DNA of 56,814 nucleotides from Caballeronia megalochromosomata (GTDB lineage Bacteria; Pseudomonadota; Gammaproteobacteria; Burkholderiales; Burkholderiaceae), in assembly GCA_001580565.1 (NCBI GenBank), contig LRBF01000051.1, positions 1 to 56,814 of the forward strand. The letters are read 5' to 3'. Below the pieces are notes generated by a model, which ran no database searches, had not been told where the DNA came from, and was given only the letters and a program-made list of their open reading frames with translations. Below, piece after piece: positions 45,698 to 55,334 of this stretch. Made by a program: the position numbers and the translations under genes. Position 1 is the stretch's first letter. Each line of letters starts with the position of its first letter.

Positions 45698-46977
45698 ACA
45701 TGCGATGTTCGTCTCGCGGCCCAAGCCGTGCCTAATGCCATCACCCCCGACAGCACCACGATCCCGCCCAGAATCCCCACGAGCCGCATCAGCGCGGGCA
45801 TCGGGTCCGACGACCAGTGATGATCCTGCACGAACACCATGATGAACGCGATGCCGAACTGCCGCCCGACATAGCTCGCGCCTTGCGAGCCGGTCTGCAC
45901 ATGACAGCCGATCCACACGCCCGCGCACAGCGCGACCATGCAGGCGAAGGCGTTGTCGCCCAATAACGGCAGGAGCGCGAGACTCACCGCGCCCGCCAGC
46001 AGGCAGCCGATGAAACGCTGAATCATGCGCTCGGCGATCGGCTTGTGCGTGGGCTTGCCGAGCGCCGACGCGGGCAGGATCAGCACGGCGACCGCCGTCA
46101 CCATTGCCTGCGCGAAGCCGGGCAGGTTCCACGCGTACGCGAGCGATGCCAGGATCATCACCGACCACGCGCTTTGCCACGCGAGGCGCCTGCGCATGGT
46201 GAGCGCGATCTGCTCGGCGCGCGCGACGTGCGTCGCATCGAGCGCCTGCACAGCCTGCGCCGCGTCGGAGGGCATGACGGTGACGGCTTGCGCGTTGACG
46301 CCGTCGACGCGATCCACCGTGGATGCGGCCTGCGCGCGCGGCACCGGCGGCGCGCCGCGCGACTTGCGATAGTGCTGCACGCCCGCATGAAAGAGCGCCG
46401 ACACAGCGACGCACGCCACCGTCCCGACCACCACTTCCGCGACCCGCAACAGCGCGAACGACGCCGTCGCCGCAGCGGTCACAAGCCTGTGCGCCTCGAA
46501 CGTCACCATCAGCGACGTCACCGCGCCCAGCACCCACGCGTAGCCCGCATCGGAGACGAGCGCGCGATGCACCGACACGCCCACGATGGCGCCGAGCAGC
46601 GGCACGAACAGCCACGGCACGTCGCCGATGGTGGCGCCCGCCACCGCGCCGATGATCGCGCCCGCGACCGTGCCGACCACCCGCTGCACGCCGCGCTGCG
46701 CGCACGCGGAAAACTTCGACTGCATCACCGCGAAGCCGCTGATGGCCGCCCACCAGATGTTGCTCAGGTGAAAAGCATAGGCGAGCGCGACGGCGAGCCC
46801 GACCGAGAGCATCGCCTGGGTCGCGAAGAGCGCGCGGGCCGGCGTCGGTCTGATCGCGATGAGTTCGCGCCCGAGCGCGGCAAATGCGTCGCGGACGATG
46901 AGCACGAACGCGCCCACGGCTACGGCGCTTTCGGGCGGCATCGGGCGGGCGCTGCGGGGAGAATCGTCGGTCGGCAT
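45685..46977 (-). CDS. FUSC-family inner-membrane protein (aromatic acid exporter type)
   Basis: This 430-residue protein has two sets of helices (about 50-175 and 280-410) split by a soluble linker, the layout of FUSC/AaeB-like proteins. Conserved segments include NIWWAAISGFAVMQSKFSACAQRGVQRVVGTVAGAIIGA and QRFIGCLLAGAVSLALLPLLG. Family members export hydroxylated aromatic acids, often with a membrane-fusion partner. None is adjacent here. I chose ATG 46977 because the upstream frame adds only hydrophilic residues. Specificity is unknown. Confidence 0.88.
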   Translation of the reverse strand: MPTDDSPRSARPMPPESAVAVGAFVLIVRDAFAALGRELIAIRPTPARALFATQAMLSVGLAVALAYAFHLSNIWWAAISGFAVMQSKFSACAQRGVQRVVGTVAGAIIGAVAGATIGDVPWLFVPLLGAIVGVSVHRALVSDAGYAWVLGAVTSLMVTFEAHRLVTAAATASFALLRVAEVVVGTVACVAVSALFHAGVQHYRKSRGAPPVPRAQAASTVDRVDGVNAQAVTVMPSDAAQAVQALDATHVARAEQIALTMRRRLAWQSAWSVMILASLAYAWNLPGFAQAMVTAVAVLILPASALGKPTHKPIAERMIQRFIGCLLAGAVSLALLPLLGDNAFACMVALCAGVWIGCHVQTGSQGASYVGRQFGIAFIMVFVQDHHWSSDPMPALMRLVGILGGIVVLSGVMALGTAWAARRTSHVAMR

Positions 46978-47064
46978 CGTTCTGGCGAATTCAGGCGTCT
47001 GGCTTGAGCGTAGCCGCCGATCGCCCGGATGCAAAGCCGAACCGCAAAAGATGCGGCAAATCCG

Positions 47065-47703
47065 CTACACGCGCGAAGTCAGCAAACGAAGGCCAGCCGC
47101 GCCGAACGCGAGCGCGAGGCACACATCGAGGCCGCGCTGGATGCGCGTGTAGATGCGCCGCGCGGAGGCCATCGAGAAAAGCGCGGCATAGCCGCCGAAC
47201 ACGCACGCGCCGATGCACAGACATCCCGCGACGACGACGAGCATATGCGCCGGCCCTTCTCCCGCCGACGATCCGAGCGCCGCGACCGACATCCACACGA
47301 GAATTGCCTTCGGGTTCGTGAGATGCAAAAGCGCGCCGCGCGCGTAGAGCCTGCGGCCGCTTTGCCCCGGCGCATCCGCCGACGACGCGCGCGCCGTCGG
47401 CCTGAACGCCGCGCGCCCCGACTTGAACGCGAGCCACAGCAGATAAAGCCCGCCGCAAATCTTCACGCCGACGAGAAAGCCCGAGTACGCGGTCAGCGCG
47501 GCGGAGAGGCCGAGCGCCGCGAGCATCGCCCAGAAGAACGAGCCGGATATGACGCCCGCCGCGAACGCAAACGCCGCGCGCCGGCCCGACGTGCTGGCGA
47601 TCGACATGATCGCGAGATTGCTCGGCCCGGGACTCGCCGTGCCGACGAAATACGCCGAGTAAGCGATAAGCAGATTCGCGCTGAGCAAGGCGTGGCCGTT
47701 CAT
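47065..47703 (-). CDS. LysE-family amino acid exporter
   Basis: This 212-residue membrane protein has six predicted helices and the LysE/RhtB signature [30 protein letters not shown] near the N-terminus, plus [13 protein letters not shown] in the middle. The family exports amino acids such as lysine, threonine or homoserine lactone. I chose ATG 47703, which starts the first helix directly. It lies 87 bp upstream of the FUSC gene and is divergent from wrbA. The substrate cannot be told. Confidence 0.93.
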   Translation of the reverse strand: MNGHALLSANLLIAYSAYFVGTASPGPSNLAIMSIASTSGRRAAFAFAAGVISGSFFWAMLAALGLSAALTAYSGFLVGVKICGGLYLLWLAFKSGRAAFRPTARASSADAPGQSGRRLYARGALLHLTNPKAILVWMSVAALGSSAGEGPAHMLVVVAGCLCIGACVFGGYAALFSMASARRIYTRIQRGLDVCLALAFGAAGLRLLTSRV

Positions 47704-47886
47704 GGCGTGGGCGTCTTTCGTTTCGAATGCCGAAATTGTGGCTGGCAAAAGGCGCGCGCGTCCATGAACGCTTCGTGTTTGCGCGGGCAGGCCAGTTCCT
47801 TGCGAATGCCGGCGGCGGTGCTATCTTTGAATGCGCGCGAGGAACCGCGCGCCTCCATCCGATGCACCCTCACACCAGGACTCATC

Positions 47887-48489
47887 ATGGCGAAAGTATT
47901 GGTTCTCTACTACTCGATGTACGGCCACGTCGAGACGATGGCGCAGGCGATCTCCGAAGGCGCGCGTGGCGTCGCGGGCGCGGAAGTCACGGTCAAACGC
48001 GTGCCCGAAACGATTCCCGCCGACCAGGCCGCGAAGATCGGCGTGAAGCTCGATCAGCAGGCGAGCGTCGCCAGCGTCGACGAACTCGCGGATTACGACG
48101 CGATCATCTTCGGCACGCCGACGCGCTTCGGCAACATGGCGGGCCAGATGCGCACCTTCCTCGACCAGACCGGCGGACTGTGGATGAAGGGCGCGCTCGT
48201 CGGCAAGATCGGCAGCGTGTTTTCGTCGACCGCTTCACAGCACGGCGGGCAGGAAACCACGATCACCTCGTTTCATAACACGCTGTTGCATCACGGCATG
48301 GTGATCGTCGGCGTGCCGTATGCATGCGCCGGGCTCACGAACATGAGCGAGATTTCAGGCGGCACGCCTTACGGCGCGACCACGATGGCCTCCGCCGACG
48401 GCAGCCGCCAGCCCACGCAGAACGAACTCGACATCGCGCGCTACCAGGGCAAGCATGTCGCCGAACTGGCGATGAAGCTCGCCGGATAG
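47887..48489 (+). CDS. wrbA: NAD(P)H:quinone oxidoreductase WrbA
   Basis: WrbA is a tetrameric FMN enzyme that reduces quinones by two electrons and limits oxidative stress. The 200-residue protein has the flavodoxin-like FMN site ([14 protein letters not shown]), [24 protein letters not shown], and the [11 protein letters not shown] segment typical of WrbA. The ATG at 47887 has AGGA about 6 nt upstream. It converges on a LysR gene, with only 5 bp between stop codons. Confidence 0.96.
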   Translation: MAKVLVLYYSMYGHVETMAQAISEGARGVAGAEVTVKRVPETIPADQAAKIGVKLDQQASVASVDELADYDAIIFGTPTRFGNMAGQMRTFLDQTGGLWMKGALVGKIGSVFSSTASQHGGQETTITSFHNTLLHHGMVIVGVPYACAGLTNMSEISGGTPYGATTMASADGSRQPTQNELDIARYQGKHVAELAMKLAG

Positions 48490-48494
48490 ACGCA

Positions 48495-49385
48495 CTATCG
48501 CGCATAGCCTTCGAGACCTTCGGCCAGCGCGTCGAAGGTCGCGCGGCAGCGAGGACTCGCGCGCAAGTCCTCGTGCATCGTCACCCAGGTTTCGAGCTGA
48601 AACGCGAATGCTTTCGGGAGCACGCGCACCAGCGCATCGCGCCGTGCGAGCGCGACCTGACACACGCCGATGCCCGCGCCCGCGCGAACCAGCGCGAGTT
48701 GCGCGAGGTCGCTGTCGGCGCGCAGCGCGAAGGCTTCGCGCGTGAAGCCGGGCAGCGCCTTGCTCGCCCCGCGCAGGAATGCGGTGGGCTTGTCGTAGCC
48801 GATCACCGTGTGCTCCCACAGCGCCTTCGCGTTGCGCGGCGCGCCGTGCTTCTCCAGATAATCGCGGCGCGCGTGCAGTCCCACCTCGATGCGCCCCACG
48901 CGACGCGCCACCAGTTGCGCCTGGCTCGGCCGCACCATGCGCACGGCGATATCGGCCTCGCGCTGCAGAAGATCCTGCACGAGATTGCTCAGCACGAGTT
49001 CGACGACGAGCCGCGGATGCCGCTCGCGCAACGCCGCGATGATCGGCGGCAGCACTTCCACGCCGACGACCTCGCTCGCCGAAACACGCACGACGCCCTG
49101 CACGCCGGCGCCATCGGCATGGCCGCTTGCCGCGCGTTCGAGCGATGCGGCGGCGTGCTGCAGCGCTTGCGCATAGGAACGCAAGGCGAGCGCGACGTCG
49201 GTCGGTTGCAAGCCGAGTTGCGAGCGCGTGAAAAGGCGCAGGTTCAACGCCTGTTCGAGCGCTTCGACATGACGCCCCGCAGTCGGCTGCGTGATGCCGA
49301 GCGAGCGTGCGGCGCCGGAGAGCGAGCCCTCCTGAAGCACCGCGAGAAAGGTCCGATACAGCTCCCAGCCGATGTTTTCCGCCAT
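48495..49385 (-). CDS. LysR-family transcriptional regulator
   Basis: This 296-residue protein has an N-terminal helix-turn-helix (YRTFLAVLQEGSLSGAARSLGITQPTAGRHVEALEQALN) and a LysR substrate-binding domain. It is divergent from the epimerase gene across 95 bp, the usual setting for a LysR regulator controlling its neighbour. A TATATCTGATCA stretch in that gap is AT-rich and may hold the binding site. The effector is unknown. Confidence 0.94.
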   Translation of the reverse strand: MAENIGWELYRTFLAVLQEGSLSGAARSLGITQPTAGRHVEALEQALNLRLFTRSQLGLQPTDVALALRSYAQALQHAAASLERAASGHADGAGVQGVVRVSASEVVGVEVLPPIIAALRERHPRLVVELVLSNLVQDLLQREADIAVRMVRPSQAQLVARRVGRIEVGLHARRDYLEKHGAPRNAKALWEHTVIGYDKPTAFLRGASKALPGFTREAFALRADSDLAQLALVRAGAGIGVCQVALARRDALVRVLPKAFAFQLETWVTMHEDLRASPRCRATFDALAEGLEGYAR

Positions 49386-49480
49386 ACGAATTTGTATATC
49401 TGATCAACGGAGTTCAGCAATTTTATTGCAACGCGAAAGCGCGGAGAATCGGCTGATCGACATAACGACGGGAGCACGGC

Positions 49481-50476
49481 ATGGCACACGGAGAATCCGT
49501 TCTGGTACTCGGCGCGACGGGCGGTATCGGTGGGGAAGTCGCGCGGCAGTTGCGCGGTGCGGGCTGGAACTTGCGTGGCCTGCGTCGCGCGATGGCGTCG
49601 GGTGAACGCGAAAGGGGTGTCGAGTGGATCGAAGGCGATGCGATGAATCGCGCCGACGTCGCACGCGCCGCGCGTAATTGCGCCGTGATCGTGCATGCGG
49701 TGAATCCGCCGGGCTACCGACGCTGGGCAGAGCTCGTTCTGCCGATGCTCGACAACACGATCGCAGCGGCGAAGAGTGAACGCGCAACCATCGTGTTGCC
49801 GGGCACGATCTACAACTTCGGCCCGGACGCATTCCCGGTGTTGCGCGAAGACTCGCCGCAACATCCGCTCACGCGCAAGGGCGCGATCCGTGTCGAGATG
49901 GAAGCGCGCCTGAAACGTGCAGCCGATGACGGCGCACGCGTCGTGATCGTGCGCGCGGGCGATTTTTTCGGACCGCAAGCGGGCAACAACTGGTTCTCGC
50001 AAGGACTCGTGAAGCCTGGCCAGCCGGTCGGCAGGATCAGTTATCCGGGTGCGCGCGGCGTCGGGCACGCATGGTCGTATCTGCCCGATGTCGCGCACAC
50101 GATGGTCGATCTGCTCGCGCGCCGCCATGCGCTCGAACCCTTCGCGTGCTATCACATGCGCGGCCACTGGGACGATGACGGCACGCAGTTCGCCGCCGCG
50201 ATTCGCCGGGTGATCGAACGCCGCACTGGACGCGCGCCCGGTATCGGCGCGTTCCCGTGGTGGCTGCTGATGCTCGCATCGCCATTCAATGCGACGCTGC
50301 GCGAAATGCGCGAGATGCGTTACCTATGGCGCACGCCGATTCGCATGGACAACGCGCGCCTCGTCGCGACGCTCGGCCGCGAACCGCACACACCGCTCGA
50401 TGAAGCAATCGAAGCGACGCTCGCCGGCCTCGGCTGCATCGACGCTCAGGCTTCGACGTCCAGCTTCACTTCGTAG
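49481..50476 (+). CDS. NAD-dependent epimerase/dehydratase-family protein
   Basis: This 331-residue atypical or extended SDR has a Rossmann motif at the N-terminus (VLVLGATGGIGGEVARQL) and an IVLPGTIYNFG block where the catalytic Tyr usually lies. VIVRAGDFFGPQAGNNWF follows. It may act on a nucleotide sugar or another small carbonyl compound; the substrate is not clear. It is divergent from a LysR gene, probably its regulator. Its 3' end overlaps the convergent phoD gene by 31 bp. Confidence 0.9.
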   Translation: MAHGESVLVLGATGGIGGEVARQLRGAGWNLRGLRRAMASGERERGVEWIEGDAMNRADVARAARNCAVIVHAVNPPGYRRWAELVLPMLDNTIAAAKSERATIVLPGTIYNFGPDAFPVLREDSPQHPLTRKGAIRVEMEARLKRAADDGARVVIVRAGDFFGPQAGNNWFSQGLVKPGQPVGRISYPGARGVGHAWSYLPDVAHTMVDLLARRHALEPFACYHMRGHWDDDGTQFAAAIRRVIERRTGRAPGIGAFPWWLLMLASPFNATLREMREMRYLWRTPIRMDNARLVATLGREPHTPLDEAIEATLAGLGCIDAQASTSSFTS

Positions 50477-52062
50477 AGCGACCGGCCGTTCAGATCGTGC
50501 AGCGAGACCGTCATTGCGCGGCTCACGGGATCGATCTTCGCGCGGCCATAGAACTGTTGCAGCGCCGCGGGCGAGCGGTTCTGCGGATTGTCCTTCGGTA
50601 CGCTCACATAGCGCAGTTCCGGACCGAACGTCATGTCGAGATCGTTGGGCCCGAACGTGCCCGCGTTGATCGGCCCGCCGACGAATTCCCAGAACGGCTT
50701 GAACTCGGTGAACTTCGCGCGCGACGGATCGTAATGCGTCGCCTGCGCGTAGTGCACGTCCGCCGTGATCCACACGACGTTCCTGATGTCCTCCTGCTTG
50801 ATGAAGCGCAGGATTTCCGCGAGCTCCAGTTCGCGTCCGAGCGGCACGCCATTTTCGGCGTTGGCCCATGCTTCGAACGTGCCCTTCGGCACGTCGGGAT
50901 TCAGATCGGGGACGACGAGCGAGATCGGCATGTCGCTCGCGATCACTTTCCACGTCGCGCGCGACGCCTTCAGCGATGCCTTCAGCCACGCCGTCTGCTG
51001 CGAACCGAGGAAAGCCGAATCCGCATCGAGACGCGTCTGCCTGTTCGGCGAGTTCGCGCCGCGATACGAACGCTCGTCGAGCATGAACACATCGAGCAGC
51101 GGTCCGAACTGAAACCCGCGATAGACCTGCTCCGGATCGAGCTGATTGATGCGATACGGGTTGTATTCGAACATCGCCTGCTTCGCGCGCGCTTCGAGCA
51201 GGTTGATCGCGCGCGTCTGATAGCGCTTTTCCGCGTCGCCGATTCTCTGGCCCGGATACCAGTTGTTGCGCACTTCGTGATCGTCCCACTGCACGAGGAA
51301 CGGCACTTCGGCGGCGAAGCGGCGCTTGTTCCTGTCGAGCTGGTTGTAGGCAAACGCGGCGCGGTAATCGTCGAGCGTCTGCGCCACATGCGACTTGCCT
51401 TCGGTGACGAGGTTGGTCCACATCGTGCCGTCGGGCAAACGCACATCAGATTCGATCACGTTGTCCGCGTAGATCTGGTCGCCCTGATGGATGAAGAAGT
51501 CCGGCGCCTCTCGGCGCATCGCTTCATAGATGCGATAGCCGCCGAAGCGTTCGTTGATGCCCCAGCCCTGTCCCGCTTCATCGCCGGAGAACACGAAGCA
51601 CACCGGCTTGCTGGCATCGAGCGAGGCCGTGCGCAGGCGTGCCGTCACCGGCTCGCTGTAGGCCTTGCCATCGACGAGATCCTGAAAGCGCACGCGATAG
51701 AACACGTCGGCGCCCGGCGGCAGACCGGTCAGGTCCACGCGCGCCGTGAAGTCGCTGCTGTCGAGCGCGGCCGGGCCGATGCGTCGCTGGTAAGTATCGA
51801 AGCGCTCGCTCGTCGAATACTCGACGATCATGCGCGAAGGCCGGTCCGCGCGGCTCCAGACGATGCCGCTCGTCGCGGTGACATCGCCGCTCATCACGCC
51901 GCCGGGTAGTTGCGGACGCAACTTGTCGGCGGTGACGACGGCGGGCGCGACGCCTTGCGCGAGGGCATCGGCAAGACCTGCGCCCGTGAGCGCGAGCCCC
52001 GTGCCGGAAACGAGACCCTTCAGCAAGGTGCGTCGTGACGGTTTGACGATGCGATCCGGCAT
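50446..52062 (-). CDS. phoD: PhoD-family alkaline phosphatase/phosphodiesterase
   Basis: PhoD enzymes hydrolyse phosphate mono- and diesters in the periplasm with iron and calcium. The 538-residue protein starts with a Tat signal (SRRTLLKGLVSG, cleavage near DALAQG), as expected for an enzyme folded in the cytoplasm. A Fn3-like PhoD N-terminal domain and the metallophosphatase domain follow, with GDQIYADN, WDDHEVRNNW and WITADVHYA. No Pho box was recognised upstream, where the universal stress protein gene overlaps its start by 43 nt. Confidence 0.94.
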   Translation of the reverse strand: MPDRIVKPSRRTLLKGLVSGTGLALTGAGLADALAQGVAPAVVTADKLRPQLPGGVMSGDVTATSGIVWSRADRPSRMIVEYSTSERFDTYQRRIGPAALDSSDFTARVDLTGLPPGADVFYRVRFQDLVDGKAYSEPVTARLRTASLDASKPVCFVFSGDEAGQGWGINERFGGYRIYEAMRREAPDFFIHQGDQIYADNVIESDVRLPDGTMWTNLVTEGKSHVAQTLDDYRAAFAYNQLDRNKRRFAAEVPFLVQWDDHEVRNNWYPGQRIGDAEKRYQTRAINLLEARAKQAMFEYNPYRINQLDPEQVYRGFQFGPLLDVFMLDERSYRGANSPNRQTRLDADSAFLGSQQTAWLKASLKASRATWKVIASDMPISLVVPDLNPDVPKGTFEAWANAENGVPLGRELELAEILRFIKQEDIRNVVWITADVHYAQATHYDPSRAKFTEFKPFWEFVGGPINAGTFGPNDLDMTFGPELRYVSVPKDNPQNRSPAALQQFYGRAKIDPVSRAMTVSLHDLNGRSLYEVKLDVEA

Positions 52063-52610
52063 GGCGAGCTTCCTCTCGAACTGTACGATGGGGCAGTTAC
52101 ACGCTGCGTCGAATCGACGATGGTAAAACGTAACGGTGTCGCTTTTGTTTCAACGGGCGCTTCATTGTCCGCCCGATTCGATGCAATGAGCACGCGACGA
52201 TTGCTGTGACGGCTCACCGCATCGGACACGCGCTCTTCCCAGAAGCGCCAGTTCGTGCCCTTCGTGCGGCCGATCACGATGAGGTCCGCGTCGAACTCGC
52301 GCGCCGCCTGCGCGATCACGCGCGCGAGCGTCGTGCCGCCTGGCAGGTCCATCGTCACGCACACGCCGTTGATGCTCGATGCGCGTATCGCCTGCAGCGT
52401 ACGCTTTTCGACTTCGCGCGCGAGCACGTCGACGTGCGCGAGCGCCGCGCCGAAGTCGTACTGCACGGACGATATCGCCCAGAACGGCGCACGGTCCACC
52501 ACGTGAAGCGCGGTGAGGCGCGCATTGCATTCGCGGGCCCGCGCGATGCCGAGCGCGAGCGCGGCATGACTGCCGCCCGGCCCCACCGCGACCAGTATGT
52601 GCTGTTTCAT
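52020..52610 (-). CDS. Universal stress protein with C-terminal extension
   Basis: This 196-residue protein has a UspA domain in its first ~145 residues (HILVAVGPGGSHAALALGIARARE, then ADLIVIGRTKGTNW...RRVLIASN). The ~50-residue tail is Ser/Arg-rich and unlike the family. The tail overlaps the phoD start by 43 nt in another frame, which is long for a functional overlap. A frameshift that lost the normal stop is possible. It follows the TerB-like gene by 13 bp. Confidence 0.85.
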   Translation of the reverse strand: MKQHILVAVGPGGSHAALALGIARARECNARLTALHVVDRAPFWAISSVQYDFGAALAHVDVLAREVEKRTLQAIRASSINGVCVTMDLPGGTTLARVIAQAAREFDADLIVIGRTKGTNWRFWEERVSDAVSRHSNRRVLIASNRADNEAPVETKATPLRFTIVDSTQRVTAPSYSSRGSSPCRIASSNRHDAPC

Positions 52611-52623
52611 GGTGTCGTCTCCG

Positions 52624-53010
52624 TCAGTGCATGCGCCACGCGCGCTTCACGGCATCGATCACGGCGGCTTCGGTGCAGGTCATCATGCCGTCCGCGACGA
52701 CCGCCGACTCGCAGAGCGTGAGCACGTCGCGTCTCATGCGCTCGTCGCGCACCTCGTGCGCGAGCTGTTGCACGACGCCTGCATCGACCCGGCATGCCTC
52801 GTCCCACGTGAGATAGGAGCAACGCGTGAGGTCTTCGCAGACTTCTCGCACGACCTCATGCAACTCGCCCGCATGAAGCCCGAGCCGCGCATAGAAGCCG
52901 CGCCGTTCGAGCTCTTCGATTTCCGCACTGCCGATATGCCCGTCCGCGATCAGCGACATCACGACGATGCGCGCGGCCGCGCGGGGACTGTCCGATGGAT
53001 AGTGACGCAT
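52624..53010 (-). CDS. TerB-like helical protein
   Basis: This 128-residue protein resembles the TerB (tellurite-resistance) fold: ARIVVMSLIADGHIGSAEIEELERRGFYARLGL near the N-terminus and CESAVVADGMMTCTEAAVIDAVKRAW near the end are the two acidic metal-binding helix pairs. I chose ATG 53010 because AGGAG lies about 8 nt upstream. A frame to 53115 is less likely. It is the first gene of a run with the universal stress protein and phoD. The cellular role is unknown. Confidence 0.8.
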   Translation of the reverse strand: MRHYPSDSPRAAARIVVMSLIADGHIGSAEIEELERRGFYARLGLHAGELHEVVREVCEDLTRCSYLTWDEACRVDAGVVQQLAHEVRDERMRRDVLTLCESAVVADGMMTCTEAAVIDAVKRAWRMH

Positions 53011-53222
53011 GGCATTTCTCCTCGATGAAACCTCGTCAACGAAAGGCAGTGCGATGGGTTCGATCGAGACCGCGCCGCCCGGATGCTTCGCATCGTAGGC
53101 GGGGAGAATGAGCATCGAATGAGCGCGTCATACCCGCACGGTATGGGTCCAGTCCGCATCGGTATTGGACGTGGCGCGCGCCGCCCTCTTACTCTCCGAC
53201 GGATACCCATAACGGAGAAACC

Positions 53223-54560
53223 ATGAGCACGCCTCTCGATATCGCCTCGCTGATCGACAAGGAACGCATCCGGCCATTTCAATGGTCGATCTTCCTGCTC
53301 TGCTTTGCGACCACGCTCTTCGACGGCTTCGACACGCAAGCCATCGCCTACACGGGACCCGCGATCGTCGCGGCGTTCGGTCTGGCGCCCGGCGATCTCG
53401 CGCCGATTCTCATCGCGGGGACGCTCGGCATGACCATCGGCGCGATGACGCTCGGACTCCTCGGCGATCGCGCGGGGCGGCGTCCCGCGCTGCTCGGCGG
53501 CGTCGCGGTGTTCAGCATCGCATCGCTCGCCACCGCTTTCGCGAACAGCACGGGACAGATTCTCGCGCTGCGTTTCTTCGCGGGACTGGGCATGGGCGGC
53601 TGCACGCCGGTCCTGCTCGCGCTCGCGGCGGAGTTCGGACCCGCGCGGCATCGCGGCGCGATCATGACGGGCGTGCTGCTCGGCCTGCCCGCCGGCGCGA
53701 TGCTCGGCGGCCTGCTCGCCGCGCGCATGATGCCCGTGATCGGCTGGCAGGGCGTCTTCGTCGTAGGCGGCGCCGCGCCGCTCGCGTTGCTCGTGCTGCT
53801 CTACTTCAAGCTGCCGGAATCCCTGCATTACCTCGTGGCGCGCTCGCGCGACGGTCACCGCGCCGTGCGTGACGTGCTGGCGCGCATCGTGACATGGCCG
53901 CTCGCCGATGACGCGCGCTTCACCGTGCATGAAGCCGCCGCGCGCGCGAGCGTCGCCGCGCTGTTTCGCGAAGGCAACGCGCGCAACACGGTCGCGATCT
54001 GGGCCGTCTATTTCTTCAACTGGATCGCGTGGTTCATGTTCCTCTCGTGGCTGCCGACCGTGCTGAAGGCCGCCGGACTGCCCGCTGCTCAGGCACCGCT
54101 GGGCACGGTCGTCGTGAACGCGGTGTTCATCGTCTGCGCGATCGGGCTTTCCTTCGTGTTGCCGAAGGTCGGCACGCGGCGCCTTCTCGTCGGGTTGCTC
54201 GTGCTCGGCATCGCGATCGCCGTCGGCCTTGCGTATGCGGGCACATCGTGGGGACTCGTGTTCACGCTCGCGGGCGCGGCGGGACTCGGCATCGGCGGAC
54301 AGCAGATCGCGCTCAACTACCTCGTGGTCGGCGCGTATCCGACGACGCTGCGCGCAACGGCCACCGGCTGGGCCATCGGCATGGGGCGCGTGGGCGCGAT
54401 CGCGGGATCGGCGCTCGGCGGCACGTTCCTGAACATGGGCGGGCCGGGCGGCTTCTATCTGACGCTCGCCGTGCCGCTCGCGGCCGCGCTCCTTGCCGTC
54501 ATCGCCATCCGCACGAACGAATCCGAGGCCGATACCTCACTCGCCACCGCCTCACACTGA
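53223..54560 (+). CDS. MFS transporter, aromatic acid:H+ symporter (AAHS) type
   Basis: This 445-residue protein has twelve helices, the MFS loop motif LGLLGDRAGRRPALLGG, and the DGFDTQAIAY segment in the first helix that marks the AAHS (PcaK/BenK) group. It should import an aromatic acid such as 4-hydroxybenzoate or a related compound with protons. GGAG lies 6 nt before the ATG. No aromatic catabolic genes adjoin it, so the substrate is open. Confidence 0.92.
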   Translation: MSTPLDIASLIDKERIRPFQWSIFLLCFATTLFDGFDTQAIAYTGPAIVAAFGLAPGDLAPILIAGTLGMTIGAMTLGLLGDRAGRRPALLGGVAVFSIASLATAFANSTGQILALRFFAGLGMGGCTPVLLALAAEFGPARHRGAIMTGVLLGLPAGAMLGGLLAARMMPVIGWQGVFVVGGAAPLALLVLLYFKLPESLHYLVARSRDGHRAVRDVLARIVTWPLADDARFTVHEAAARASVAALFREGNARNTVAIWAVYFFNWIAWFMFLSWLPTVLKAAGLPAAQAPLGTVVVNAVFIVCAIGLSFVLPKVGTRRLLVGLLVLGIAIAVGLAYAGTSWGLVFTLAGAAGLGIGGQQIALNYLVVGAYPTTLRATATGWAIGMGRVGAIAGSALGGTFLNMGGPGGFYLTLAVPLAAALLAVIAIRTNESEADTSLATASH

Positions 54561-54693
54561 CCGATGTACGCGCCGGCCGAACACTCACGCTGAGAAGCGT
54601 CGGCCAGCGCACGACAGTTCGTTTTTCTACCCGCTTCTCCTTGCACCGTCCGAGCCTTATTCCACAAGGCTGCACGCGTTTCGCGCTGCGACT

Positions 54694-54709
54694 GGCACAG
54701 CCCATGCAT
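54694..54709 (+). promoter_or_regulatory. Sigma-54-like (-24/-12) element before the lysis genes
   Basis: TGGCACAGCCCATGCA has GG and GC exactly 10 bp apart and fits the consensus with one mismatch. However, GGCACAGCC and GGCTGTGCC (54695-54703, 54713-54721) form a 9-bp inverted repeat over the same bases, so it may simply be a hairpin. The lysis gene starts 143 bp downstream. Confidence 0.4.
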
Positions 54710-54756
54710 AAGGCTGTGCCGTCGCGTCATGACTGCCTGCCACTGTTTGACGCGAC

Positions 54757-54790
54757 CGGGCCGGTCGCCTCGCGCGCCGGCCCGTTTCTT
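54757..54790 (+). terminator. Possible terminator between the MFS and endolysin genes
   Basis: CGGGCCGG and CCGGCCCG form an 8-bp stem with a 12-nt loop, followed by TTTCTT. If real it would stop MFS transcripts before the lysis genes. It also lies downstream of the sigma-54-like element, which would complicate that promoter. Confidence 0.45.
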
Positions 54791-54851
54791 CCGGCGCCGC
54801 GGGTCATATCGCGAGATTCCGGCGGCACGCGCAGGCGCCAAGGAGATCACC

Positions 54852-55334
54852 ATGAACAGTTTCGATGACGCCTTCGAAGCGCTGATCGGCAGCGAAGGCG
54901 GCTACTCATTCAATCCGGCGGACCCGGGCGGCGAAACGATGTGGGGCGTAACGGCACGCGTCGCGCGCGGCTACGGCTATGCGGGCGCGATGAAGGACCT
55001 GCCGCTCGAACTCGCGAAACGCATCGCCAAGCAGAAGTACTGGGACCCGCTGCATCTCGACGAATTCGATCCGCGCGTCTCCTTCCAGATCTTCGATGCG
55101 AACTACAACGGCGGTCTCGTCGTGCTGTGGATGCAGAAGGCGTCGGGCGCGAAGGAAGACGGCAAGTTCGGCCCCGACACCGTCGATGCCGTGAAAGCCG
55201 CCGATCCGATGCGCTTCGTCCTGCGTTTCATCGCATATCGGTTGCGTTATCTGAAGGGCCTGCATGCCTGGCCGACGTTCAGCCGCGGCTGGACCGATCG
55301 CATGGCGACGAATCTTCTTCTGGGAGCAGCATGA
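54852..55334 (+). CDS. GH108-family endolysin (N-acetylmuramidase)
   Basis: This 160-residue protein has the glycoside hydrolase 108 motif SEGGYSFNPADPGGETMWGVT with the catalytic E15, followed by FDANYNGG and a C-terminal peptidoglycan-binding region (KEDGKFGPDTVDAVKAADPMRFV). It cuts the glycan strands of peptidoglycan, as in phage lysis. No signal peptide is present, so release needs a holin, and one is encoded next with an ATGA overlap. GGAG lies 8 nt before ATG 54852. No phage structural genes are in the window. Confidence 0.92.
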   Translation: MNSFDDAFEALIGSEGGYSFNPADPGGETMWGVTARVARGYGYAGAMKDLPLELAKRIAKQKYWDPLHLDEFDPRVSFQIFDANYNGGLVVLWMQKASGAKEDGKFGPDTVDAVKAADPMRFVLRFIAYRLRYLKGLHAWPTFSRGWTDRMATNLLLGAA

